Shown: positions 13,541 to 20,867 of the stretch, piece after piece
Numbering within the stretch: position 1 is the first letter of the stretch
How the letters are laid out: the number at the start of each line of letters is the position of its first letter
From: Candidatus Faecivicinus avistercoris
GTDB taxonomy: Bacteria; Bacillota; Clostridia; Christensenellales; Aristaeellaceae
Assembly (NCBI GenBank): GCA_018716805.1
Contig: DVJL01000140.1
Coordinates: 1 to 32,983, forward strand
Direction of reading: 5' to 3'
DNA: 32,983 bases
The notes under the pieces: generated by a model
What the model was told of the DNA's origin: nothing
Databases searched by the model: none
The model's input: the letters and a program-made list of their open reading frames with translations, nothing else
Position numbers and translations under genes: made by a program

Positions 13541-15043
13541 TTATTCGGACAGGGATGCGATGTACTCGTTCATCTGCACGACGTAGTCCTCGCCGCCAAA
13601 CTCATACCAGTCGTCCAGCACGGTATACCATGTATCCGCGGGCTGGTTGCCGATGCAGATATCGTGGAACGCCACGGAAAGCTCCGTCGAAAAATCCATG
13701 TAGTCGTTTTCCTGCGCCGCCGCCGGCACATACCCCATGTCGAGCGTGGAGATGCTGATGTCGCACGCGGCCTGGATGTACTGCCAGGAGCGCTCGTACT
13801 CGGCGTTGTTCAGCAGCACAAAGTAGCCGGGATCGTTGTAGCGGCGCACCAGCGACAGGCTGTTGCGGTAGGTGGAGAAATGGGAGAACTCCTCGGTCGG
13901 AACCTTTTCGCCGTCCTCGACGGTATAGGTCCAGCCCTCGACGCCCTCGCAGATGAGAGCCCAGCCCTCGTCGCTGAGCATGTAATCGAGCAGGCCGAGG
14001 ATGGCCTCCTCCTTGCCCGCGGCGGAGGTGGTCAGCGACACGAAGCCGTAGACGTTGCCGCCCAGCACCGAAGTGCCCACGCATTCGCCCTCGTCGTTCT
14101 CGATGCCGACGATGTACTTCGTCTCGACGCCCGGGAAGTTTTCGTGCAGCGCGGTCTCATAGGTATCGAGCCAGCCGCCGAACATGCGGACCACGCCGAC
14201 CGTGCCATCGTAGAAGCGGTCGCGATAGGCGTTGCCCTCGTTGGTGATGTCGTTGGGATCCATCAGGCCGTCCGTCCAGAGCTGCGCGGTATAGGCCAGC
14301 GCGTCCACATAGGCGGAGGAATTGCGGTCGTACATGGCGCTCATGTACTCGTACTCGCTGCCCTCGGGCGCCTCCTGCCAGCCCAGGACGCCGAACGCGC
14401 CGGGGAAGAGCACGTCCACAGCGCCGATGGCCAGGCCGTAGGTGTCGTCCACGCCGTTGCCGTCGGGGTCATCATAGGTAAAGGCATGGAGGATGTCGTA
14501 GAATTCCTGCTTGGTGACGGTGGAGCAATCCTCGAGCTCAATGCCCACGGCCTGGAGCCAGTCGTCGCGCACGAGCCAGCCGTCCGTGCGCATCACGCTG
14601 TTGCGCGGCACGCCGTAGAGCTGCCCATCGGAGACCGCGGAGCGCATGGCCGTCCACGAAGCGGGATCGATGTATTCCTGAAGGTTGGGATAGTTTTCGA
14701 TGTAGCCGTCCAGCGGCAGCAGGATCCCGTTCTCGGCGCTGTCGAGGAAGTTGGCCGCGCTCAGGCTCGTGAACTGCACCAGATCCGGGTAATCGCCGGA
14801 GGCGACCATCAGGTTCAGCTGCTCCTCATAGCTGCTGGTGGGCGGCAGGATGAACTCCAGATCGACGTTGCAGGCTTCTTCCAGCGCCGGGATGATCGGG
14901 CAGTTGTCCGGATCGAACTCCGTTTCAATCTGCATGAAGATCTCGACGGTGGGGCGTTCCGCCTCCGCCGTTTCCGCCAGCGCGCCTCCTAAGCAGGACA
15001 GCGCGAACATCAGCATCAGCAGGAAACAAAGGCTTCTTTTCAT
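13541..15043 (-). CDS. ABC transporter solute-binding protein (LplA/YtcQ-like)
   Basis: A 500-residue extracellular binding protein. A signal peptide covers about residues 1-24 (MKRSLCFLLMLMFALSCLGG, then ALA before ETAEAE). A Cys at about 17 does not make a canonical lipobox, so the protein may be cleaved by signal peptidase I or be an atypical lipoprotein. The mature part has the family's LNLMVASGDYPDLV and ends in an aromatic acidic segment. DDPDGNGVDDTYGLA is a calcium-binding-type loop common in these large carbohydrate-binding proteins. It lies downstream of two LplB/LplC-type permeases. AAGGAGG is 7 bases before the ATG. No ATPase gene is nearby; such importers usually borrow a shared MsmX-like ATPase. 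Confidence 0.9.
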   Translation of the reverse strand: MKRSLCFLLMLMFALSCLGGALAETAEAERPTVEIFMQIETEFDPDNCPIIPALEEACNVDLEFILPPTSSYEEQLNLMVASGDYPDLVQFTSLSAANFLDSAENGILLPLDGYIENYPNLQEYIDPASWTAMRSAVSDGQLYGVPRNSVMRTDGWLVRDDWLQAVGIELEDCSTVTKQEFYDILHAFTYDDPDGNGVDDTYGLAIGAVDVLFPGAFGVLGWQEAPEGSEYEYMSAMYDRNSSAYVDALAYTAQLWTDGLMDPNDITNEGNAYRDRFYDGTVGVVRMFGGWLDTYETALHENFPGVETKYIVGIENDEGECVGTSVLGGNVYGFVSLTTSAAGKEEAILGLLDYMLSDEGWALICEGVEGWTYTVEDGEKVPTEEFSHFSTYRNSLSLVRRYNDPGYFVLLNNAEYERSWQYIQAACDISISTLDMGYVPAAAQENDYMDFSTELSVAFHDICIGNQPADTWYTVLDDWYEFGGEDYVVQMNEYIASLSE

Positions 15044-15067
15044 AATGCATCCTCCTTTTATTCATCA

Positions 15068-15088
15068 ATGGATCCGCGCGGGATCCAT
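15068..15088 (-). other. Hairpin between permease and binding-protein genes
   Basis: ATGGATCC (15068-15075) and GGATCCAT (15081-15088) pair perfectly over a 5-base loop. The hairpin lies just ahead of the permease gene but after the binding-protein gene in plus coordinates, that is, between the two on the minus-strand transcript. It could adjust messenger stability in favour of the binding protein. Confidence 0.45.
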
Positions 15089-15101
15089 CAATTCCAATCC
15101 C

Positions 15102-15965
15102 TCAGCCCTTGACCGCGCCGACCATGAGGCCCTTGACGAAGTACTTTTGCAGGAAGGGATAGATCAGCAGAATCGGAACCGTGGCGAACACGATCGTCGC
15201 ATAGCGGATCGACGTGGCCGGCAGCGTCTCGGCCGAGGTGCCGTCGTCGAGCAGCGAGGTCGTGTTGGTGATGATCTCGCGCAGCAGCAGCTGCAGCGTC
15301 CACTTGTCGCGGCTGGAGATATACAGAATCGCGTTGAAGTAGGAATTCCACTTGCCCACCGCGTAGAACAGCGTCAGCGTCGCCAGAATGGGCAGCGACA
15401 GCGGCAGCACGATGCGCAAAAACACGACCAGGTCGTTCGCGCCGTCGATGCGCGCGGATTCCTTCAGCGCCGGCGGCAGGCTCTCGAACGAATTCTTGAG
15501 CAGCATCGCGTTGTAAATGCTCAGCGCGCCCGGGATCATCAGCGCCCACAGCGAATCCAGCAGCCCCAGCGACCGCACCAGATAGTAGTTCGGGATCATG
15601 CCGCCGCTGAAGAACATCGTAAACAGGTAGATCGCCGTGATCCAGCGCTTGCCCTTCAGATCCGGCTCGGACAGCGGATAGGCCGCCGTCGCCGTCAGGA
15701 ACATGGAGATGGCCACGCCCACCAGCGTGATGACGATCGTATTGCGGTAGGAGGACCACATCAGCTGGTTTTCGATGACCATGCGGTAGGCGGAGAGATC
15801 GATCCGCGGGGGAATGACCATCATCGGGTCGCGGAGATAATCGGCGCGCGGGCTGAGCGAAACCGCCAGGAGGTTCACGAGCGGATACAGCGTGATGGCC
15901 GCGACGAGCACGAGCACCGCATAGGTAAGCGCCATGCCGACGCTGAACTTGTATCGTCTGCGCAT
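15102..15965 (-). CDS. Carbohydrate ABC transporter permease (LplC/MalG-like)
   Basis: A 287-residue inner-membrane permease with six predicted transmembrane segments. The ATPase-docking EAA loop is present as LKESARIDGANDLVVFLRIVLPLSLP at about 189-214. It belongs to the LplC/YtcP subgroup, which pairs with LplB-like permeases and large binding proteins for oligosaccharide uptake. The ending VKGLMVGAVKG is the conserved C-terminus of this group. AGGAGG lies 7 bases before the ATG and overlaps the end of the upstream permease gene. Confidence 0.92.
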   Translation of the reverse strand: MRRRYKFSVGMALTYAVLVLVAAITLYPLVNLLAVSLSPRADYLRDPMMVIPPRIDLSAYRMVIENQLMWSSYRNTIVITLVGVAISMFLTATAAYPLSEPDLKGKRWITAIYLFTMFFSGGMIPNYYLVRSLGLLDSLWALMIPGALSIYNAMLLKNSFESLPPALKESARIDGANDLVVFLRIVLPLSLPILATLTLFYAVGKWNSYFNAILYISSRDKWTLQLLLREIITNTTSLLDDGTSAETLPATSIRYATIVFATVPILLIYPFLQKYFVKGLMVGAVKG

Positions 15966-15976
15966 TTCCTTTCCTC

Positions 15977-16921
15977 CTAAAACAGGCTTGAATCGCTGAT
16001 CTTGCGGCTGATGGCGTTCGCGCCGAACACCATGATGCAGCCGACGACGGACTGGAACAGGCCGACCGCGGTGGAATAGCTGTACCGCGCGTCCATCAGG
16101 CCGATCCGGTAGGTATACGTCTCAAATACATCCGCCACGGAATACACATATGTGCTGTACAGCAGGAAAATCTGCTCGAATCCATTGTTCAGGATGCTGC
16201 CCAGGCGCAGGATCAGCATCACCGCGATGGTGCCCGAGATGCCCGGCAGCGTGATGTACCAGATGCACTGCCAGCGGTTCGCGCCGTCGATGTGCGCCGC
16301 CTCGTAGAGGTCCTCGTCGATGCGCGTCAGCGCCGAGAGGTAGATGATCGTGCCCCAGCCCGCTTCCTTCCAGATCTCCGCCGCCACGACGATGGAGCGA
16401 AACGCGCTCGGGTCGATCAGCGGATTGTACGGGCCCTTGCCGAAGTAGCTCATCAGCTTGTTGAACATGCTCGTCTCGTCCGGCCCGAGGATGTTCTTGA
16501 TCATGCCGGCCACGACGACCCACGACACGAAGTGCGGAATGTAGACGATCGTCTGCACCGTCTTTTTGAACTTCATCGAGCGCACCTCGTTGAGCATCAG
16601 CGCCAGCAAAATCGGCGCCGGGAATCCCCATGCGATGCGCAGAAGCGAAAAAACCACGGAATTGCGGAACACGCGCGTAAACTGCCGCGAAGAGAAGAGA
16701 TCCTGAAAATTCTGCAGGCCGATCCACTCGCTGCCGCCGATGCCCTTGACCAGGTTGAAATCCTGAAACGCCATGACGATGCCGTACATGGGGCCGTAGC
16801 AGAAAATCAGGAGATAGATGAAGCTCGGAATCAGCATCAAATACAGCCAGGGATGTTCGCGGACGTACAGCCACGTCGACCTTCCCCAGCCCTTCTTTCT
16901 CTTCCGCGCGATATCCGCCAT
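15977..16921 (-). CDS. Carbohydrate ABC transporter permease (LplB-like)
   Basis: A 314-residue permease from the ATG at 16921, which has AGGAGG 8 bases upstream; the in-frame TTG two codons earlier is too close to that site. It has six transmembrane segments and the EAA loop DLYEAAHIDGANRWQCIWYITLPGI. The N-terminal REHPWLYLMLIPSFIYLLIFCYGPMYGI and the C-terminal NAISRKISDSSLF are typical of LplB proteins. It forms a heterodimer with the LplC-like permease downstream; the two genes are 11 bases apart. This is the first transporter gene behind the AraC regulator. Confidence 0.92.
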   Translation of the reverse strand: MADIARKRKKGWGRSTWLYVREHPWLYLMLIPSFIYLLIFCYGPMYGIVMAFQDFNLVKGIGGSEWIGLQNFQDLFSSRQFTRVFRNSVVFSLLRIAWGFPAPILLALMLNEVRSMKFKKTVQTIVYIPHFVSWVVVAGMIKNILGPDETSMFNKLMSYFGKGPYNPLIDPSAFRSIVVAAEIWKEAGWGTIIYLSALTRIDEDLYEAAHIDGANRWQCIWYITLPGISGTIAVMLILRLGSILNNGFEQIFLLYSTYVYSVADVFETYTYRIGLMDARYSYSTAVGLFQSVVGCIMVFGANAISRKISDSSLF

Positions 16922-17298
16922 GCGCAACGCCTCCTGTTAATTCAGTGTTTTCACATTGACATAATACCACAACATCCTCGGGAGCCTGTAGGATTATCAT
17001 GCCTCAAATCTAGAATATTTTGCAAATATACCCTGCAACAAAAAACGAATTTGTCCCACCCGCAGATGGGCATTTTCTGCAAGCTGTGCCGGGAGAATTC
17101 TCGCAACGTGCCCGCGCGATTGCCTTTTGGAAAAATCAAACCGCGCGCGGACGGCCGTTTTCAGGGGAAAATTCCGCGGCGGCAGGGAGATTTTTCGCCG
17201 GTTTTCACGAAAAAAAGCGCGGGTTCATCCGGAAATCCGGAGCCGCGAAATGGCGGGAAGCGGTAAAAAGCGCATTTTCAGGAATCTTCAGGCGGCCT
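16922..17298. other. Spacer upstream of the transporter operon
   Basis: No gene is supported in these 377 bases. On the minus strand, possible -10 boxes TATTAT (16966-16961) and GATAAT (16998-16993) precede the permease gene without a good -35 element. That would suit a promoter dependent on an activator such as the AraC-type regulator encoded just upstream. The rest is A/T-rich with small palindromes, for example GGAGAATTCTC near 17093, and a CCTTTTGGAAAA word also found near 23691. Confidence 0.5.
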
Positions 17299-18195
17299 TC
17301 AGGAAAAGCGCTTGCGATACTGGCTGGGCGTAAAGCCGACGTACTGGGTGAAGATCCGGGAAAAATAATTCGGATCGGAAAAGCCCGCCTTTTCGGCGAC
17401 GGCCGAAATCGGCGCCCGGGAATTGACCAGTTCCTCGCGCGCGAAATCGACCCGGAGCTTGGCGATGTACAGCGGCAGGCTGGTGCCCACGCGGCTCTTG
17501 AACAGGTGGCTCAGGCAGGAAAGGGAGCAGTGGCAATAGGCCGCGACGTCTGCCGCGCGCAGATCCTCCAGATAGTTCTGCTTCAGATATTCCAGCGCGT
17601 CGGAGATGATGCTGTTGTGCGCGATGACCGTCGAAGACCGCATCGGGCCGTATTCGCCGTGCACATTGACGCGGGCAAAGATCAGCGAAAACGCATTGGC
17701 GATCATCTCAAGATTGACGATCAGCCGCTGCGCGTCCACCTCTTCGCCGCAGATGTGCGCCCGGTACAGCTCGAGCGCGCGCTCCGGGTCCAGGTTCCCG
17801 CTGCGGCAGACGCGCTCGATGTAGCGGCGGATATAGCGGCTGTCGGAGGCGAACACGCCCGCGTTGACCGACCCGATCAGCCGGCCATCGTACCAGATGG
17901 GGCACACATATTCCTTCACCCCGGCATGGCAGACGCCGCAATAGGTGTGCGGATCCCGCTCCAGCCGCCGCATAACCCCCTGCCCCATGCTGGTGCACTT
18001 GAGATAGGTGTCGCCGTCGGACTTCAGATACATGCAGAAGGGATTGCCGTGCACGAGGTTGTCCCGCAGGCCCATGTTCAGCTCGCGGTCCACGAAGATG
18101 AAGTCCACATAGTCCTTGATGCAGATCTTGACGTTCAGATCCTTTTCCGTAAAGCGGATGAATTGAATCAGTCCATCGTACTTCCTGCCGTCCAT
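17299..18195 (-). CDS. AraC-family regulator with an N-terminal PocR-like sensor
   Basis: A 298-residue protein from the ATG at 18195, with GGGAGG 9 bases upstream. The first 165 residues look like a PocR sensory domain: a VDREL-type core and many cysteines (CTSMGQG, YCGVCHAGVKEYVCPIWYDGRLIGSVNAG), thought in the family to bind small organic ligands. The C-terminal 100 residues carry the double AraC helix-turn-helix: LRAADVAAYCHCSLSCLSHLFKS and ISAVAEKAGFSDPNYFSRIF, then YVGFTPSQYRK. It is divergent from the FAD oxidoreductase and upstream of the transporter, so it most likely activates both sides in response to the substrate. Cytoplasmic. Confidence 0.9.
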   Translation of the reverse strand: MDGRKYDGLIQFIRFTEKDLNVKICIKDYVDFIFVDRELNMGLRDNLVHGNPFCMYLKSDGDTYLKCTSMGQGVMRRLERDPHTYCGVCHAGVKEYVCPIWYDGRLIGSVNAGVFASDSRYIRRYIERVCRSGNLDPERALELYRAHICGEEVDAQRLIVNLEMIANAFSLIFARVNVHGEYGPMRSSTVIAHNSIISDALEYLKQNYLEDLRAADVAAYCHCSLSCLSHLFKSRVGTSLPLYIAKLRVDFAREELVNSRAPISAVAEKAGFSDPNYFSRIFTQYVGFTPSQYRKRFS

Positions 18196-18216
18196 ACAGC
18201 TTTCCTCCCACCATGT

Positions 18217-18245
18217 AGTATAGCAAAAAGCCCGGGCGCGCGCAA
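18217..18245 (-). promoter_or_regulatory. Promoter of the AraC-type regulator gene
   Basis: Minus-strand TTGCGC (18245-18240), a 17-base spacer, then TATACT (18222-18217). Transcription would start about 15 bases before the start codon, so the leader is short. Confidence 0.65.
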
Positions 18246-18291
18246 CCCGTTTCAATACTCGTGCATTTTTTTCCAGATTTATCGCAGAATA

Positions 18292-18325
18292 TTCGGGACC
18301 GAATCCCCTGCGGTTCTGATATACT
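18292..18325 (+). promoter_or_regulatory. Palindrome and -10 element upstream of the FAD oxidoreductase
   Basis: TTCGG-GA-CCGAA (18292-18303) is a short perfect palindrome covering the place where a -35 element would be. A TATACT box follows at 18320-18325. The lack of a -35 plus a dyad at that place suggests an activator-dependent promoter. The divergent AraC-type protein is the likely candidate, though such proteins more often bind direct repeats. Confidence 0.45.
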
Positions 18326-18367
18326 TAGCTTAACTGGATGCCGAATAAACGGAAGAGGAATTGGAAT

Positions 18368-20557
18368 ATGGGCGATCACACCATCTGTCTGGAAATGGAT
18401 TTCGTCGTCGTTGGCGGCGGGCTGACCGGCGTCTGCGCGGCCCTCGCGGCGGCGCGGCACGGCATGCGCGTGGCGCTGTGCCACGACCGCAGCGTGCTCG
18501 GAGGAAATTCCAGCAGCGAATGCCGCGTCTGGATTTGCGGCGCGACGGGCATGGGCTTCAACCGCTATGCGGACGAGACGGGCATCATTGCCGAACTGAC
18601 GCAGGAAAACCTGTACCGCAACCCCGAAGGCAACCCTCACCTGTGGGACGCGCTGTTGCTGGACAAGGTCTGGGCGGAAAAGAACATCACCCTGCTGCTC
18701 GAGGCGCGCGTGACGGAGGTCCGCGCGGAGGGCGGGCGGATTCGGTCGGCGGTGTGCGAGCAGTTCTGCTCGGAAACCCGCTATGTGCTGCGCGCCGGCC
18801 TGTTCGCCGACTGCACCGGCGACGCGGTGCTCACCGAACTCGCCGGCGGCGGGACGGTCTGCGGTAATGCCGACGTCTCGGCCGCGGCGCGCGCGCGCTA
18901 CAACCTGTCGGCGCAATACGCCTCGCTTGGCAGCACGCTGCTGTTTTACACCAGGCGATGCGGCCACCCCGTCCGCTTTGTCCCGCCGGCGTTTGCCTAT
19001 TCGGTCGAAGAGATCGCGCGCATCCTGCGCCGTACCGGCAAACAGCTCCACGCCGGCGACAGCGGGTGCGACTACTGGTGGCTGGAATACGGCGGCGACA
19101 TGGACGTCATCCACGACAACGAGGCCATTCGCACCGCGCTCACCCGGCTGATCTACGGCATATGGAACTACATCAAAAACAGCGGGGAATTCGACGCCGG
19201 CTGCCTGACGCTGGAATGGGTCGGTTCCATCCCCGCGCGGCGCGAATGCCGCCGTGCGCTCGCCATGCGCACGCTTACCGAGGAGGACATTCTCGCGCGT
19301 CCCCGGCCCGACGACGCCGTCTGCCACGGCGGCTGGCCCGTGGACACGCATCCCTCCTCCGGCTTTTTCGACAAGAGCGAATCCTGCCAGCAGCTTCCCG
19401 TGGATCCCTATGGCATTCCGCTCTCCTGCCTGATCTCCCGGGACTTTGAAAACGTGCTGATCGCGGGGCGCAATGCCGGCATGAACCACCTCGCCATGGC
19501 ATCCGCGCGGGTCATGAAGACGTGCGCGGTCGAGGGGCAGGCCATCGGCACGGCCGCCGCGTTCGCCCGGCGCTGGAACGCCGCGCCCCTCGCGCTCCTG
19601 CCGGAGCAGATCCGCGCCCTGCAGGCGCAGCTGACGCGCGACGACGTCTGGATTCCCGGCCAATCGCTCGACCCCGCGCGCGACGCGGCGCGGCGAATGC
19701 GCGTATCGTCTTCCGCGCCCCTCGCGCCGGACGCCGGGGAACCCGTCCGCTTTCTCCCCGTCAACGAAACCGCCTTTTTGCTGCTTCCCCCGCTTCAGAA
19801 GGGCGACCGGATCGCGCTTTCGCTGCGCGCCGCCTCCGCCGGATCGATCCAGATCGGCCTGTACGAGAGCGGCGATCCCGCCGTCTACAAGCCCCGCGGA
19901 CTCCTTCGGACGTTCGACTTTGCGCTGGCGCCCGGCGAACGGCGCGTCGAGCTCGACTGCCCCGCCGGTACGCGCGGCAACTGCTGCATTCGCATCCCGG
20001 CGTCCGAGGGCGTCGAAATCGGCGTCGCGCGCGAGCCGCTTCCGGGCGTGCTGGGCGCGTTTGCCGAAAATGCGCTGGGACTTGAGCTGTTCGCGCCCGC
20101 CGTCCGGATCGCGCCCAAAGCCGCGTGGTATCCCACCGAGGCGCTGACCGACGGCTATACGCGCCCCTACGGCGGAATGCACCTGTGGGCCTCGCCGCTG
20201 GAGGGCGCATGGATTGCGCTGGAATCGGACGTTCCCGTGCCCGCGGAGGAGCTGGTGCTCTATCTGGACAACGCGCTCTATCTTCCCCACAACAATCTGC
20301 GCCCCGAACGGGATCCGATGTGGAACCGGCAGATCCATCCGCCGCTGATGCGGGACTTCACCGTCCGGCTGGATGGCCCGGACGGCGCGCGGGAGGTGTG
20401 CGTCCGGGAAAACGCGCAGCGGTGCGTGCGGCTTCCGCTGGGCGGTGCTCCCGTCTCGCGCGTGCGGATCGAGCCTCATGCGAACTGGGGCGCGAGCTAC
20501 GTCGCCGTTTACGAAATCGCGCTGTTTTCCTCGGCGGACGAGTGGGCCGAGGTCTGA
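18368..20557 (+). CDS. Large FAD-dependent oxidoreductase (FAD_oxidored family)
   Basis: A protein of 729 residues from the ATG at 18368, with GAGG 9 bases upstream. An in-frame ATG at 18338 would sit only a few bases after the expected transcript start. MDFVVVGGGLTGVCAALAAARHG near the N-terminus is the FAD-binding fold, followed by LGGNSSSE, a signature of the FAD_oxidored group often labelled xanthan-lyase-like. The second FAD contact lies in DFENVLIAGRNAGMNHLAMASARVMKTCAVEGQAIG. After about residue 450 comes a beta-rich region, perhaps a carbohydrate-binding-type sandwich. It presumably oxidises a sugar or sugar acid; the substrate is unknown. It is divergent from the AraC regulator of the uptake cluster. 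Residues near 651-664 are encoded by a 40-base segment repeated downstream. Confidence 0.85.
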   Translation: MGDHTICLEMDFVVVGGGLTGVCAALAAARHGMRVALCHDRSVLGGNSSSECRVWICGATGMGFNRYADETGIIAELTQENLYRNPEGNPHLWDALLLDKVWAEKNITLLLEARVTEVRAEGGRIRSAVCEQFCSETRYVLRAGLFADCTGDAVLTELAGGGTVCGNADVSAAARARYNLSAQYASLGSTLLFYTRRCGHPVRFVPPAFAYSVEEIARILRRTGKQLHAGDSGCDYWWLEYGGDMDVIHDNEAIRTALTRLIYGIWNYIKNSGEFDAGCLTLEWVGSIPARRECRRALAMRTLTEEDILARPRPDDAVCHGGWPVDTHPSSGFFDKSESCQQLPVDPYGIPLSCLISRDFENVLIAGRNAGMNHLAMASARVMKTCAVEGQAIGTAAAFARRWNAAPLALLPEQIRALQAQLTRDDVWIPGQSLDPARDAARRMRVSSSAPLAPDAGEPVRFLPVNETAFLLLPPLQKGDRIALSLRAASAGSIQIGLYESGDPAVYKPRGLLRTFDFALAPGERRVELDCPAGTRGNCCIRIPASEGVEIGVAREPLPGVLGAFAENALGLELFAPAVRIAPKAAWYPTEALTDGYTRPYGGMHLWASPLEGAWIALESDVPVPAEELVLYLDNALYLPHNNLRPERDPMWNRQIHPPLMRDFTVRLDGPDGAREVCVRENAQRCVRLPLGGAPVSRVRIEPHANWGASYVAVYEIALFSSADEWAEV
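20319..20358 (+). repeat. 40-base direct repeat, copy inside the oxidoreductase gene
   Basis: These 40 bases are identical to 20666-20705, which lies in the spacer 347 bases downstream in the same orientation. Here they are part of the open frame, reading through MWNRQIHPPLMRDF. Confidence 0.9.
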
Positions 20558-20587
20558 GCGCCCGGCCTTCCCTCTCCATTCTTTCTC

Positions 20588-20617
20588 GCGGCGGAGCCTG
20601 AGCGGCTCCGCCGCTTT
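20588..20617 (+). terminator. Terminator of the FAD oxidoreductase gene
   Basis: GCGGCGGAGCC (20588-20598) pairs perfectly with GGCTCCGCCGC (20604-20614) over a 5-base loop. A short TTT run follows. It lies 30 bases after the stop codon. Confidence 0.65.
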
Positions 20618-20665
20618 GCCCTGCCGGGGAAAGCGCGGCACGCGCCCTTTTCCTCCGGGAACGTC

Positions 20666-20705
20666 TGTGGAACCGGCAGATCCATCCGCCGCTGATGCGG
20701 GACTT
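20666..20705 (+). repeat. 40-base direct repeat, intergenic copy
   Basis: An exact copy of bases 20319-20358 of the oxidoreductase gene. The flanks do not match, so only this block was duplicated. No inverted repeats of a mobile element border it. Confidence 0.9.
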
Positions 20706-20808
20706 AGCTGCCCTCCGCTTTGCATTCCCTTTCGAGCCATCCGGGGCGCGCTTGAGCGCTTTGCGCCGCCGGTTCGGGAGATTCTCCCGCGGTTTTTCCC
20801 GCCTGAGC

Positions 20809-20837
20809 TTGTGAATGCGGAAAAAAGCTGGTATAAT
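20809..20837 (+). promoter_or_regulatory. Promoter of the DNA methyltransferase gene
   Basis: TTGTGA (20809-20814), a 17-base spacer, and a perfect TATAAT (20832-20837). Transcription would start about 24 bases before the start codon, followed by a GGGGAGG ribosome site. Confidence 0.75.
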
Positions 20838-20867
20838 GTTGTGCAGCACAAAGGGGAGGTGGCGCGC

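Larger units (their letters stand above)
20558..20867. other. Spacer between oxidoreductase and methyltransferase genes
   Basis: No gene is supported in these 310 bases. It holds the oxidoreductase terminator, the second copy of the 40-base repeat, a GGGAGATTCTCCC palindrome at 20776-20788, and the methyltransferase promoter. Confidence 0.6.

Noticed and set aside
13469..14992. A 507-codon plus-strand open frame opposite the solute-binding protein
   Set aside because: Rich in H, R, V and A as expected for antisense of an acidic protein; the minus-strand gene has a signal peptide and ribosome site.
16956..16961. A perfect TTGACA on the plus strand upstream of the transporter
   Set aside because: It points away from the transporter genes, has no -10 at the proper distance, and no plus-strand gene follows.
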